A DNA stretch of 64,000 nt from Micromonospora echinospora (GCF_900091495.1 NZ_LT607413.1:1922001-1986000); one strand, 5' to 3'; numbered from the stretch's first letter, positions 41,078 through 49,663 are shown. Made by a program: numbers and translations. The notes: generated by a model not told the origin, from the letters alone.

Positions 41078-42502
41078 TCAGAGGATGGGGGGCGGGGAGT
41101 AGGCGGCGGCCTCGGGGTGCTGGGTGACGATCTTCGTGATCCGGGCGGTGACCGAGGCGACCTGGGCCGCGGCGGCCCCGACGAAGGCGCCCCGGTCGGC
41201 GACCAGGGTGTCGATCTCGGCCCGGGTGAGGCCGAGCCGGGAATCGGCGGCCAGCCGGTCGAACAGGTCGTTCCCGGCCACGCCCCGCTCCCGCATGGCC
41301 AGGGCCACGGCGACCGCGTGCTCCTTGATCGCCTCGTGTGCCACCTCCCGGCCCACGCCGCGGCGCACCGCCGCCACCAGGATCTTCGTGGTCGCCAGGA
41401 ACGGCAGGAAGCGCTCCAGCTCCCGCTCGATCACCGCCGGGTACGCCCCGAACTCGTCGAGCACGGTGAGGAAGGTCTGGAACAGCCCGTCGGCGGCGAA
41501 GAAGGCGTCCGGCAGGGCCACCCGGCGCACCACCGAACAGGAGACGTCCCCCTCGTTCCACTGGTCGCCGGCGAGCTCGCCGACCATCGACAGGTAACCC
41601 CGGATGATCACCGCGAAGCCGTTGACCCGCTCGCTGGACCGGGTGTTCATCTTGTGCGGCATCGCGCTGGAACCGACCTGACCCGGCTTGAAGCCCTCGG
41701 TGACCAACTCCTGACCGACCATCAGCCGGATCGTGGTGGCCAGCGAGGAGGGAGCCGCGGCCACCTGGGAGAGCGCGGCGAGCACCGCGACGTCGATCGA
41801 GCGTGGGTAGACCTGCCCGACGCTGTCCAGCACCCGGCTGAACCCGAGGTGCTCGGCGACCCGCCGCTCCAGCTCGGCGACCTTCTCCGCGTCGCCGTCG
41901 AAGAGGTCGAGCTGGTCGGCGGCGGTGCCGACCGGCCCCTTGATCCCCCGCAGCGGGTACCAGTCGATCAGGTCCACCAGCCGCTCGTACGCGATGATCA
42001 GTTCCTCGGCGGCCGACGCGAAGCGCTTGCCCAGCGTGGTGGCCTGCGCGGCGACGTTGTGCGACCGCCCGGTCACCACCAGGCCGGAGTGCTCGTGGGC
42101 GAGCCAGGCCAGCCGGGCCAGCGCGGCCACCACCCGGTCCCGGACCAGCTCCAGCGAGCGGCGGACCTGGAGCTGCTCGACGTTCTCGGTGAGGTCCCGC
42201 GAGGTCATCCCCTTGTGCACGTGCTCGTGCCCGGCGAGGGCGTTGAACTCCTCGATCCGGGCCTTCACGTCGTGCCGGGTGACCCGCTCGCGGGCCGCGA
42301 TCGAGGTCAGGTCGACCTCGGGCAGCACCCGCTCGTACGCCTCGACGACCCCGTCCGGCACCGCCACCCCGAGGTCGCGCTGCGCCCGGAGCACGGCGAG
42401 CCAGAGCCGCCGTTCCAGGCGGACCTTCTCCTCCGGGGACCAGAGGGCGACCAGCTCGGGTGAGGCGTAACGGTTGGCGAGCACGTTCGGGATCGTCGTC
42501 AC
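41078..42502 (-). CDS. purB: Adenylosuccinate lyase
   Basis: A 474-residue fumarase-superfamily enzyme acting twice in purine synthesis (SAICAR and adenylosuccinate cleavage). The signature loop is GSSAMPHKMNTRSSERV, with the general acid/base His in HEHVHKGMTSRDL and GRSHNVAAQATT. Intact and of normal length. It stands alone rather than in the purSQL unit. Confidence 0.95.
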   Translation of the reverse strand: MTTIPNVLANRYASPELVALWSPEEKVRLERRLWLAVLRAQRDLGVAVPDGVVEAYERVLPEVDLTSIAARERVTRHDVKARIEEFNALAGHEHVHKGMTSRDLTENVEQLQVRRSLELVRDRVVAALARLAWLAHEHSGLVVTGRSHNVAAQATTLGKRFASAAEELIIAYERLVDLIDWYPLRGIKGPVGTAADQLDLFDGDAEKVAELERRVAEHLGFSRVLDSVGQVYPRSIDVAVLAALSQVAAAPSSLATTIRLMVGQELVTEGFKPGQVGSSAMPHKMNTRSSERVNGFAVIIRGYLSMVGELAGDQWNEGDVSCSVVRRVALPDAFFAADGLFQTFLTVLDEFGAYPAVIERELERFLPFLATTKILVAAVRRGVGREVAHEAIKEHAVAVALAMRERGVAGNDLFDRLAADSRLGLTRAEIDTLVADRGAFVGAAAAQVASVTARITKIVTQHPEAAAYSPPPIL

Positions 42503-42636
42503 CCGGCCATTCTCCGGTACGCCCGCCGCGACGCCCCACCCAGGTCAGACCCCGTCCGGCCGCACCCCGGACGGGATCGGAACAGGCCCGGGCGGGCCTG
42601 CGGAGTCAACGACGGTCACGGATCTCCCGCCACCCG

Positions 42637-42665
42637 TTGCACCGACCGGGGCGCGTCGCTAAGGT
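42637..42665 (+). promoter_or_regulatory. Strong promoter ahead of hairpin
   Basis: TTGCAC and TAAGGT separated by exactly 17 nt. The predicted start of transcription, 6-7 nt downstream, coincides with the first base of the hairpin at 42671. Confidence 0.55.
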
Positions 42666-42670
42666 GCGTG

Positions 42671-42710
42671 GCAGAGGCCGGCATCTCCCCCCGTGGATGC
42701 CGGCCTCTGC
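42671..42710 (+). ncRNA. 5'-terminal hairpin or small RNA candidate
   Basis: Perfect 15-bp arms GCAGAGGCCGGCATC and GATGCCGGCCTCTGC with the C-rich loop TCCCCCCGTG. It begins at the predicted +1 of the promoter at 42637-42665. There is no T-run after it, so it may be the 5' cap of a leader for the XRE gene (about 215 nt leader) or a short RNA of its own. Confidence 0.35.
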
Positions 42711-42816
42711 ATTACCGGATCGACGCTTGTCCCCCCGGACGCGATACCGGAATGAGATGGCGACTAGGTCCCGCCCACGCGCCAACATCGATGAGCCTAC
42801 GATGGATGCGTCAAGG

Positions 42817-42830
42817 ACGTCAACTGACGT
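42817..42830. promoter_or_regulatory. Palindrome upstream of the XRE gene
   Basis: ACGTCA-AC-TGACGT, within an A/T-rich stretch that also has GTCAA and GTTAA words (42810-42833). Candidate autoregulatory operator for the XRE protein. Confidence 0.35.
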
Positions 42831-42886
42831 TAATGGCGTGTGAACATCAATTAATCCCAGCTTCCCCCGATGGTGGAGGTGACGCC

Positions 42887-43351
42887 GTGAGCAGCACAGC
42901 CGAGGGTGGCACGTCGTTCGCGGACCGGCTCAACCTGCTCTTCGAGACGATCCGACCGGCCGGCCGGGAGGCCCCGCACAGCAACAAGGACGCGGCGGGC
43001 GCAATTCGGGCGGCCGGCGGGTCCATTTCCGACGTATATATCTGGCAATTACGTACAGGCCGTCGGACGAACCCCACCAAAGAGCACATAGAAGCGTTGG
43101 CGCAGTTCTTCGGAGTGAGTCCGGCCTACTTCTTCGACGACGAGCAGGCCCGGCACACCATCGCCGACCTCCGCACGCTGGACGCGCTGCGCAAACTCCA
43201 GGTGCAGCACGTGTCCCTGCGTACCGTCCTCCAGCACAAGGGGCTCTCCCCGGCGAGTCAGCAGGTCATCCAGCAGATGGTGGACCGCTGTCTGGAACTG
43301 GAGGGGCTGGCCGGGCGGGAGACCGGGTCGACGGAGGTCGGACGGTCATGA
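42887..43351 (+). CDS. XRE-family transcriptional regulator
   Basis: 154 residues from GTG 42887, preceded by GGTGGAGGTG. The HTH covers about residues 25-75 (NKDAAGAIRAAGGSISDVY, then WQLRTGRRTNPTKEHIEALAQFFGVSPAYFF). The C-terminal half is a helical region ending in Glu/Gly-rich sequence. Its stop overlaps the next gene by 4 nt (ATGA). Together with the metallopeptidase and membrane protein it forms a recurrent actinobacterial trio whose trigger is unknown. Confidence 0.85.
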   Translation: MSSTAEGGTSFADRLNLLFETIRPAGREAPHSNKDAAGAIRAAGGSISDVYIWQLRTGRRTNPTKEHIEALAQFFGVSPAYFFDDEQARHTIADLRTLDALRKLQVQHVSLRTVLQHKGLSPASQQVIQQMVDRCLELEGLAGRETGSTEVGRS

Positions 43352-43866
43352 CCGGGTGGCGTGCCAAACGACGGTTGACGCGCCTCACCAGCGGTATCCG
43401 GATCCCGGCGACGGCGGACAGCGCGGCGCTCTGCGGCGCGGTGGCCGAACACCTCGACCGGCCGATCCAGCTCCTCCCCCTGCCCCTGCCCACCGACGCG
43501 CCCTGCGGCATCGTGATCTCCACACCGCAGAGCCACTACGTGGCGTACGACAACCAGACCAGCCCACTGCACCAGCGGCACATCGTCGCCCACGAGCTGG
43601 GCCACCTGCTCGCCGGGCACGCCGCCCGACCGGTCGACGCCAGCGACCTGACCCGCCTGCTCATGCCGACCCTCGACCCCGACATGGTCACCTCGGTGCT
43701 CGGCCGGGTGCCCGGCTACGACGAACGGGCCGAGTGGGAAGCTGAGGTCATCGCCGGACTGCTCCGCCGGCACACCGCCCGCCGGAAGGCCACGCCGACG
43801 GTCGACGCGGACCCGTCGACGGCGGCCGTCGTCGACCGGATCCGGCAGTCCCTCGGCGGGCCGTGA
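43348..43866 (+). CDS. ImmA/IrrE-like metallopeptidase
   Basis: A 172-residue protein with the zinc-binding HExxH in HIVAHELGHLLAGH and a downstream acidic residue in ERAEWEAEVIAG. In the ICE Bs1 and Deinococcus systems such peptidases cut the partner XRE repressor, so the preceding gene product is the likely target. ATG 43348 overlaps the XRE stop. It is shorter than IrrE (no GAF part). Confidence 0.87.
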   Translation: MTGWRAKRRLTRLTSGIRIPATADSAALCGAVAEHLDRPIQLLPLPLPTDAPCGIVISTPQSHYVAYDNQTSPLHQRHIVAHELGHLLAGHAARPVDASDLTRLLMPTLDPDMVTSVLGRVPGYDERAEWEAEVIAGLLRRHTARRKATPTVDADPSTAAVVDRIRQSLGGP

Positions 43867-43869
43867 GGC

Positions 43870-45078
43870 GTGCACGCCCTCCTCTACCCCGGGCTGGCCG
43901 TCCTGGCCTGGACGGCGGCCGGCGTACGGCTGACCACCACCCTGCGTGACGGCACCGGCAACCCGGCCCGCCACGCGGTCACCGGCACGTTCGCCCTGTT
44001 GGCACTGACCTTCACCGTCTCCACGCCGGCCGTCTGGGCGTTCGCCGACCGGGCCGTCGGCGTCGACAACATCGCCGCGCTCATCGCCCACCTCTGCGTG
44101 GTCGGCTTCTCCACCAGCATCCAGGTCCTGCTGCTCTGGTGGACCAACCCGCCCGAGCGGGCCGGCCGGCACAGCCGCTACCGGCTGGTCGCCCTGGCCG
44201 TGGTCGTCCTGGTGCTCGTGGTGCTGTTCGGCGGCGTCGGCCCGACCGACACCCACAGCACCGACTTCGTGGCCACCTACGCCCACCGGCCCCAGCTCGC
44301 CGCCTACCTGCTGATGTATCTCGCCGCCTTCTCGGCGGGACTGGTCGACATCATCCGGATCTGCTGGCCGTACGCCCGGCTGGTCGGCCCCGGCTGGCTG
44401 CGCCGGGGATTGCGCACCACGGCGGTCGGCGCCGCCGTCGGGCTGGTGTACACCCTGGCCCGCGTGCGCGACGTGGTCGCCGCCATCTGCTGGGACGACC
44501 TGCCCAGGTTGGAGCGGCTCGTCCCGATCACCGCCAGCACCGGCGCGCTGCTGGTCATCGGCGGGCTCACCATGCCCGCCTGGGGTCCCCGACTCGCCGC
44601 CGTGCCCGGCACCGCCCACCGGATCCGGCTGCTCCGACAGTTGCGCCCGCTCTGGTCCGCGCTCTGCGCCGCCGTTCCGGCCGTGCGCCTCGCCCACGAT
44701 CGGCGCTGGTGGCGGCCGGCCGACCGGCTGCACCGCCGGGTGATCGAGATCTACGACGCCCGGCTGGTGCTGCGGCCGTACCTCAGCGAAGCCGTCGGGG
44801 ACCGGGCCCGCCGGCACGCGGAGGCCGGCGGGCTCGGCGGCGACGACCTGGCCGCCGTGGTGGAGGCCGCGAAGCTGCGGGCCGCGCTGGCCGCGATGCG
44901 CGCCGACGTCCGTCCGCGCCGCCCGGAGCTGCCCGGCCCGCCCGATCCGGCCCTCGACGAGGTACGCGAGGTCGAACAGCTCGCCCGGGTCGCCCGCGCG
45001 TTCGCCACCTCACCCCTGGTCGGTGCCGCCGTCCGGGAGACCGCCGAGGACGCGGCCGGGGGTGGGGGTGGGTGGTAG
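43870..45078 (+). CDS. MAB_1171c-type multi-pass membrane protein
   Basis: 402 residues from GTG 43870, 3 nt after the peptidase stop. Seven hydrophobic segments occupy roughly residues 1-235 (for example VVVLVLVVLFGGVG and YLLMYLAAFSAGLVDII). A cytoplasmic C-terminal domain of about 165 residues follows, rich in Arg and Glu. I recall this family being annotated as a putative transporter downstream of XRE/peptidase pairs; transport has not been shown. The last codons and the TAG stop lie inside repeat copy 3, which gives the Gly/Trp-only end GGGGGW. Confidence 0.82.
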   Translation: MHALLYPGLAVLAWTAAGVRLTTTLRDGTGNPARHAVTGTFALLALTFTVSTPAVWAFADRAVGVDNIAALIAHLCVVGFSTSIQVLLLWWTNPPERAGRHSRYRLVALAVVVLVLVVLFGGVGPTDTHSTDFVATYAHRPQLAAYLLMYLAAFSAGLVDIIRICWPYARLVGPGWLRRGLRTTAVGAAVGLVYTLARVRDVVAAICWDDLPRLERLVPITASTGALLVIGGLTMPAWGPRLAAVPGTAHRIRLLRQLRPLWSALCAAVPAVRLAHDRRWWRPADRLHRRVIEIYDARLVLRPYLSEAVGDRARRHAEAGGLGGDDLAAVVEAAKLRAALAAMRADVRPRRPELPGPPDPALDEVREVEQLARVARAFATSPLVGAAVRETAEDAAGGGGGW

Positions 45079-45130
45079 CAGGGGACCCCTGTTACCGCAT
45101 TTTGCCGAGCAGGGGTCCCCTGCAACCACC
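45071..45130. repeat. Double-palindrome repeat, copy 3
   Basis: GGTGGTAGCAGGGGACCCCTG, centre TTACCGCATTTTGCCGAG, then CAGGGGTCCCCTGCAACCACC. Both 13-mer palindromes are intact and the ends are inverted copies of each other. The left end supplies the stop codon of the upstream + strand gene. Located between convergent genes. Confidence 0.8.
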
Positions 45131-45142
45131 TCAGCCCGGACG

Positions 45143-45955
45143 CTACTGCCAGGTGGCGGTGTCGGGGTCGATGCCGTGGGCGCGTGCGCTGGCGTCGACG
45201 CTCTGCCGGAACCACGTGGCGAGGCCGACGCGGATGCCGTCGTAGTGGGCGGCGAAGGCCGGGTCGGTCTCGTACATGCGGGCGAGACAGACCTGCATCT
45301 GCCTGCTGAGGGGGAAGTACGACGCGAACACCTCACGGTGCCGCTCGACGAGTCGGTTCGCCTCCGGGCTGCCCGGGGTGACACCGGCGTCCATCGCGTC
45401 CGCCAGGGCGCGGTCGAGGTCGGTGACGGCCCCGGCGATGGCCTGCCACTCCTCCGAGCTGCGGGAGGCTGAGCGTTCGGCGTACTGCTGCCACTGCGTC
45501 GTGTCCCCGTAGCGCTGACGGGCCTGGGCGGGCCAGTCCGGGTTCCACTCGGAGCCGAAGATCGCGGCCTGCTGTTCGACGGTGAGCAGCAGCCCGCGCT
45601 CGTGGGCGGCGATCATCCGATCCAGTCCGGCGCCGAGCTGCTGGAGGCGGTCGATCCGTTGGGCGATCTGCGCGCGCTGCGCACGCAACGCGCCGGTCAC
45701 GTCCGCGGTCGAGTCGTCCAGGATGGCCTGGATCCTGTCCAGGCCGAGGCCGATCTCCCGGTACACGACGATGCGGTGCAGGCGTTCCAGGTCGCCAGCG
45801 GTGTAGAGCCGGTATCCGCCAGCCGTGCGCAGCGACGGTCGCGCCAGACCGATGTCGTCCCAGTGGTGCAACGCGCGGACCGTCACGCCGAGACGCGTCG
45901 CGACCTGACCGACGGTCAGGCCGTCGGCGTCAGTGGCGTCCGGCATGCTCCTCAT
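45143..45955 (-). CDS. MerR regulator with TipAS-like drug-binding domain
   Basis: 270 residues from ATG 45955 (ATG 45946 is an alternative). The MerR HTH is LTVGQVATRLGVTVRALHHW with the wing GYRLYTAGDLERL. A coiled coil follows (about 75-115), then a globin-like TipAS domain with YAERSASRSSEEWQAIA and MYETDPAFAAHYD. TipAL-type proteins bind thiopeptides or other drugs and activate their own promoter. Its start lies within the end of the VOC gene, so the two are one operon. Confidence 0.87.
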   Translation of the reverse strand: MRSMPDATDADGLTVGQVATRLGVTVRALHHWDDIGLARPSLRTAGGYRLYTAGDLERLHRIVVYREIGLGLDRIQAILDDSTADVTGALRAQRAQIAQRIDRLQQLGAGLDRMIAAHERGLLLTVEQQAAIFGSEWNPDWPAQARQRYGDTTQWQQYAERSASRSSEEWQAIAGAVTDLDRALADAMDAGVTPGSPEANRLVERHREVFASYFPLSRQMQVCLARMYETDPAFAAHYDGIRVGLATWFRQSVDASARAHGIDPDTATWQ

Positions 45956-46475
45956 TGTCGCCACGGCGGACGCCCGGTGGGGTGATCCCGATGGCTTCAA
46001 GGTTCCGCGCCTCCTGGCTGGCCGGGTCGAAGGGCTTCGCCGCGGTGAAGACGATCCGTGCGTTCTCGGGCGTGATCACCTCCACGTCGCGGGTGTTCCA
46101 AGGCGTGTCCCGTGGGCCGTCGACCGAGTTCGGGCTCAACGCACGACAGGCTTCGACAAGGGGGTCGACCTGGTTGAGCACACAGGCGAAACTGACGCTC
46201 ATCGCCGGTGCCTGCGCCGGCGCGCTCGCCGCCGAGACGAGGAGTACGTCCTGGAACGCCCAGCGCCGCAGGTGCACGAGCGTGCCGGGGATGCGGAACA
46301 GCTCGATGAACCCGAGTCCACGAATCCAGAAGTCCACCGACGCCGCCAGATCGCTCGTGGGGATCGTCGCGAAGGCCGGCATGCCGTAGATGCCCCGGAA
46401 CGGCTCCGGCGCGACCGCGTCCGGGCCGGGATCGGGCACGGGACTGATCTCGAAAGCGTCGTAGTAGTCGCTCAT
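45930..46475 (-). CDS. VOC (glyoxalase/bleomycin-resistance) family protein
   Basis: 181 residues from ATG 46475 behind GGAGGG. The VOC domain covers about residues 28-150: MPAFATIPTSDLAASVDFWI, GFIELFRIPGTLVHLRRW and WNTRDVEVITPENARIVF. Metal ligands of the enzymatic members are not all obvious, so a drug-binding role is as likely as catalysis. The adjacent TipAS-type MerR gene and its 19-bp-spacer promoter favour a drug-responsive resistance unit. Confidence 0.8.
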   Translation of the reverse strand: MSDYYDAFEISPVPDPGPDAVAPEPFRGIYGMPAFATIPTSDLAASVDFWIRGLGFIELFRIPGTLVHLRRWAFQDVLLVSAASAPAQAPAMSVSFACVLNQVDPLVEACRALSPNSVDGPRDTPWNTRDVEVITPENARIVFTAAKPFDPASQEARNLEAIGITPPGVRRGDNEEHAGRH

Positions 46476-46490
46476 GTGTCCACCCTCCGG

Positions 46491-46512
46491 CCTCACGCAC
46501 CGTGAGGGTCAA
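46491..46512 (-). promoter_or_regulatory. MerR-type promoter with dyad in a 19-bp spacer
   Basis: On the - strand TTGACC (46512-46507) is followed by a 19-nt spacer and then GAGGGT. The dyad CCTCACG-CAC-CGTGAGG (46491-46507) lies mostly in that spacer and overlaps the end of the -35. Over-long spacers with a central dyad are the hallmark of MerR-activated promoters. Confidence 0.6.
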
Positions 46513-46525
46513 GCCGGTTCCGTGG

Positions 46526-46996
46526 TCAGGCTGCCGGTTCGTGACAGAGCCAGACGTACGCCTCCGGCTGGTCCCGGTTCCACTCGTCGGCCCGCTCCTG
46601 CGGCACCGCCCGGAACCCGACGGCGGCGTAGCAGCGCAGTGCGCGGGTGTTGGCGGGGTTCACCCGCAGGCACACCGCCGGCTTCCGGCGCAGCGCCTCC
46701 CGGGTCAGCAGGGAGACGAACCGACGCCCCAGGCCACGACCCCGGTGCCCCGGCGCGACGATCAGCCGGGCCAGTTCCGCCTCGGCCTCGTCCTCCTCCA
46801 CCCACAGCTCGCCGAACGCGACCAGCTCACCGGCGGCCATCAGCCCGTACGCCTCGGTGTCCGGCTGTGCCACCCAGCCGGCGACCGTCTCCGGGGTGAC
46901 CTCGTCCCGGGAACACCACCACCGGGTCTCCTCGACCGACGCGGCCCACCCGGCCACCGTCCCGGCGTACGCCCCGTCGAACCGCACCAGCTCCAC
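46526..46996 (-). CDS. GNAT family N-acetyltransferase
   Basis: 156 residues from GTG 46996, preceded by GGAGGGGA. The acetyl-CoA motif is ARLIVAPGHRGRGLGRRFV, followed by CLRVNPANTRALRCYAAVGF and a C-terminal strand EAYVWLCHEP. RimI-like overall. Target unknown. The gene ends 14 nt before the MerR-type promoter region. Confidence 0.87.
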   Translation of the reverse strand: MELVRFDGAYAGTVAGWAASVEETRWWCSRDEVTPETVAGWVAQPDTEAYGLMAAGELVAFGELWVEEDEAEAELARLIVAPGHRGRGLGRRFVSLLTREALRRKPAVCLRVNPANTRALRCYAAVGFRAVPQERADEWNRDQPEAYVWLCHEPAA

Positions 46997-47291
46997 GCGC
47001 CGTCCCCTCCCCCGTAGCCGATGGTGGCTCCGGCGACGACGGACCAGCGCTCGGCATCGGCGCGGACGCGTCCGGTCGCGGGAACGCCGGACACAACGGG
47101 TCCGGCCACCGCCGGGTAGGCGTGCCAGCGTAACGACGGCGGACCTCGACGAGAACCGAATTGCCGACGTTTCGACAACGGTCGAGCGCGCCACCCGGCC
47201 CGGATGATCAGCGGATGATCGGATCGGACCGCAGCGATCGGGCGCGGAGCAGGCGTCGAAGCCCAGAGTTGACACCGGAAGGGAGGTCCTC
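46997..47291. other. Gap between divergent GNAT and AraC genes
   Basis: 295 nt that must contain both promoters. GATGATCAGCGGATGATCGG near 47203 repeats GATGATC twice, 13 bp apart. Nothing else is recognised. Confidence 0.3.
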
Positions 47292-48158
47292 TTGATCTCG
47301 GCACTCAACCGGTTGGTCGACCACGTGGAGAAGCACCTCACCGAGGAGCTCGACCTCGACGGGTTGGCCAGGAAGCTCGGCACGACCGAGTACCACCTAC
47401 GCCGGATGTTCTCCTCGCTGGCCGGCATGCCGCTCTCGGAGTACGTACGCCGACGCCGCATGACCGTCGCCGCGGCTGACGTCGTCAGCGACGACGACCT
47501 GCTGTCCATCGCGGTCCGACACGGGTACGGCTCGACCGAGGCGTTCGGGCGGGCGTTCCGGGCGGTGCACGGTGCCGGTCCCAGCGAGGTACGCCGCGAC
47601 GGAGGCCCCCTTCGCACACAACCGCAGCTCAGGTTCCGCCTGACCGTCGAAGGGAGCACTCCCATGGACACCCGAATCGTCGACCGCCCCGCGTTCCGGC
47701 TCGTCGGACACGCCGCCCGGGTCCCGTTGATCTACGAGGGCGTCAACCCGCACATCCAGCGGCACGTCACCTCGTTCCCGCAGGAGGAGCACCTGCGGCT
47801 GAAGGCCATGAGCAACACCGAGCCGGCCGGGATCCTCGCGGTCAGCGACGACCTCGACGCCGACGCCGCCGAAGGCACCGAGCTGACCTACCTGCACGGG
47901 GTCGCGATCAGCGGCGACACCCCGGCGCCGGACGGGCTGGACGCCATCGAGGTCCCGCCCGGCACGTGGGCGGTCTTCCGTAGCTCCGGGCCGTACCCGA
48001 GCACGCTCCAGCAGACCTGGGCCGCGACCGCCACCGAGTGGTTCCCCTCGAACCGCTGGCGGCTGCGGCCGGGGCCGTCGATCGTGGCCGTGCTCGAACG
48101 GGCCGAGGACTTCAGCACCGCGACCTGCGAGCTGTGGCTCCCCGTAGAGCCCACGTGA
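47292..48158 (+). CDS. AraC-family regulator with GyrI-like effector domain
   Basis: 288 residues from TTG 47292, which follows GGGAGG at 5 nt. Residues 1-100 hold the double HTH of AraC proteins (LDGLARKLGTTEYHLRRMF and LLSIAVRHGYGSTEAFGRAF). Residues 125-288 are a GyrI/Rob-type domain (RIVDRPAFRLVGHAARV, EVPPGTWAVFRSSGP, CELWLPV). Such proteins bind diverse small molecules and control drug-resistance genes. No target gene is adjacent on the same strand. Confidence 0.88.
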   Translation: MISALNRLVDHVEKHLTEELDLDGLARKLGTTEYHLRRMFSSLAGMPLSEYVRRRRMTVAAADVVSDDDLLSIAVRHGYGSTEAFGRAFRAVHGAGPSEVRRDGGPLRTQPQLRFRLTVEGSTPMDTRIVDRPAFRLVGHAARVPLIYEGVNPHIQRHVTSFPQEEHLRLKAMSNTEPAGILAVSDDLDADAAEGTELTYLHGVAISGDTPAPDGLDAIEVPPGTWAVFRSSGPYPSTLQQTWAATATEWFPSNRWRLRPGPSIVAVLERAEDFSTATCELWLPVEPT

Positions 48159-48308
48159 CCGTCCCCGCAAACACCTGACCCACACTCATCACCGTGTCGG
48201 TCATGGACTCGCGGCACCTGCCGAACACCCGTAGATGCCGGCGATCGGGCGCCACAACTTCATGATCGACGGAGTGGAAAGCCCGGTGCCCCGCAGCCGC
48301 TGACCACT

Positions 48309-48344
48309 GGTGGTGGCCGGCCTCGTCGGAGACCGGCCGCCACC
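48309..48344. terminator. Bidirectional hairpin
   Basis: Arms GGTGGTGGCCGG and CCGGCCGCCACC (12 bp, one G-T pair) with a 12-nt loop, between convergent genes. Confidence 0.55.
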
Positions 48345-48355
48345 GGAGTTCGTCG

Positions 48356-49663
48356 CTACTGGGGTGCGAGGGTGAGGGTCGAGGAGAGCGCGATGGCCAG
48401 TTGCTGCTGTTCGGTCAGCGCGAAGGTCGGTCCGGTACCGCCGCTGGCGTGGTTGACGTTCAGCCAGGAGCCGTCCTTGCGGCGCACGTCGATCGACCGC
48501 TCGCCGGTACGGGTGTTGCCCTTTCCGCTGATGGTGGTGACGATCCGGTACTGCTCGCCATTCGGCCCCTCGCCTTTTCGACAGCTGTAGGACCCGGATG
48601 GCCTGCCGCAGGTGAGGCTGCCGGAGCTCGGGGACTTGCGCCAGATCTGGACGGAGAAGAGCGCCGGGCGGGTCTTCCCGTTCGTGATCGGGGCCTGCCC
48701 CCAGTAGTTGTCGCTGTCGTTGTCGCCGCCGGAGCCCGTCCACGCCTCCTCCAGGGCGGCGCTCGACGTGACGTCGGGGATCTGGGCGCGCAGCGCGGCG
48801 ATGACCGCCTTGTCGAGCCGTTCCTGCTGTGCCGGGTCGGCCGGGGCGCTCGGCGGCAACGTCTGCACCGGCACCTCGACGCCGGGCGGCAGCGGGCCGA
48901 GGTTCAGCGTCGGATCGGTGGCGATGGTTATCAGTTGTTCGACGGTGAGCGGGAGTGGCCCCGGCGGCGTGTGGCCCCTCAACGTCAGGGTCACCGCCGA
49001 GTTGTCGGCCCGCAGCAGTTCCACAGTGAGTGGCGGGGTGAACCGGCTTCCCATGTCCATGATGCTGGTCCTGATCCGCGAGCCGTCCGGGCCGGCCGCC
49101 TCCACGCAGTCGATTGTCATCTTCGACATACGCTCGCAGCGGGACGAGTGGAAGCCCACCAGTCCCTGCCGCTTGACCACGAGGAGCAGGTCACCGCGCT
49201 TGCCGTCGGCGACGATCTCACCATTGACCGAGAACCGGTCCACGGTGGTCCAGCCACCCCGGCTGCCCGACTGCCAACCCGGCCGGTCCAGACCGGGGGC
49301 GGTGGAGTCCGGCCATCTGATGCTTGGCGCGGTCCGCTTGAGGGACGCCTCGACGGCGGCCTCCAGGCGCTGCCAGTCCGCCTCGGCGCCGGCCACGGTG
49401 GTGATCCTCGGAGCCGGGGGGTGTGAGGGGATCGGCAGGACCGACGGGGAGGGCGGTACGGCTGGTGGGGCGGGCGACGGCTGCGGCCCCCCCAGCAGGC
49501 CCGCCGCGAGGGTCACCGCCAGGACGGCCGCCGCTCCGGCTCCGCCGGCTCCCCACATCCGCAGCCTCCTGGCCCGCCGCTGCCTGAAGATGATCCGGTC
49601 GACGTCGACCGTCGAGACCGGCGAGTGTCCGATCGCCTCGTCCAGTGCCTGTCGGTAGCTCAT
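48356..49663 (-). CDS. Single-pass membrane protein encoded with an ECF sigma factor
   Basis: 435 residues from ATG 49663, behind GGGAGGAG. A short cytoplasmic start (MSYRQALDEAIGHSP) and a basic RQRRARRLRMW precede one membrane helix at about 37-58, followed by a Pro-rich linker and a long extracellular part of about 350 residues. Two similar halves may exist: PLTVEQLITIATDPTLNLGP and FALTEQQQLAIALSSTLTL are related. No zinc-binding anti-sigma motif is seen. The start overlaps the sigma gene stop (ATGA), a common arrangement for SigE-family regulators, so it may modulate the sigma factor. Confidence 0.75.
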   Translation of the reverse strand: MSYRQALDEAIGHSPVSTVDVDRIIFRQRRARRLRMWGAGGAGAAAVLAVTLAAGLLGGPQPSPAPPAVPPSPSVLPIPSHPPAPRITTVAGAEADWQRLEAAVEASLKRTAPSIRWPDSTAPGLDRPGWQSGSRGGWTTVDRFSVNGEIVADGKRGDLLLVVKRQGLVGFHSSRCERMSKMTIDCVEAAGPDGSRIRTSIMDMGSRFTPPLTVELLRADNSAVTLTLRGHTPPGPLPLTVEQLITIATDPTLNLGPLPPGVEVPVQTLPPSAPADPAQQERLDKAVIAALRAQIPDVTSSAALEEAWTGSGGDNDSDNYWGQAPITNGKTRPALFSVQIWRKSPSSGSLTCGRPSGSYSCRKGEGPNGEQYRIVTTISGKGNTRTGERSIDVRRKDGSWLNVNHASGGTGPTFALTEQQQLAIALSSTLTLAPQ

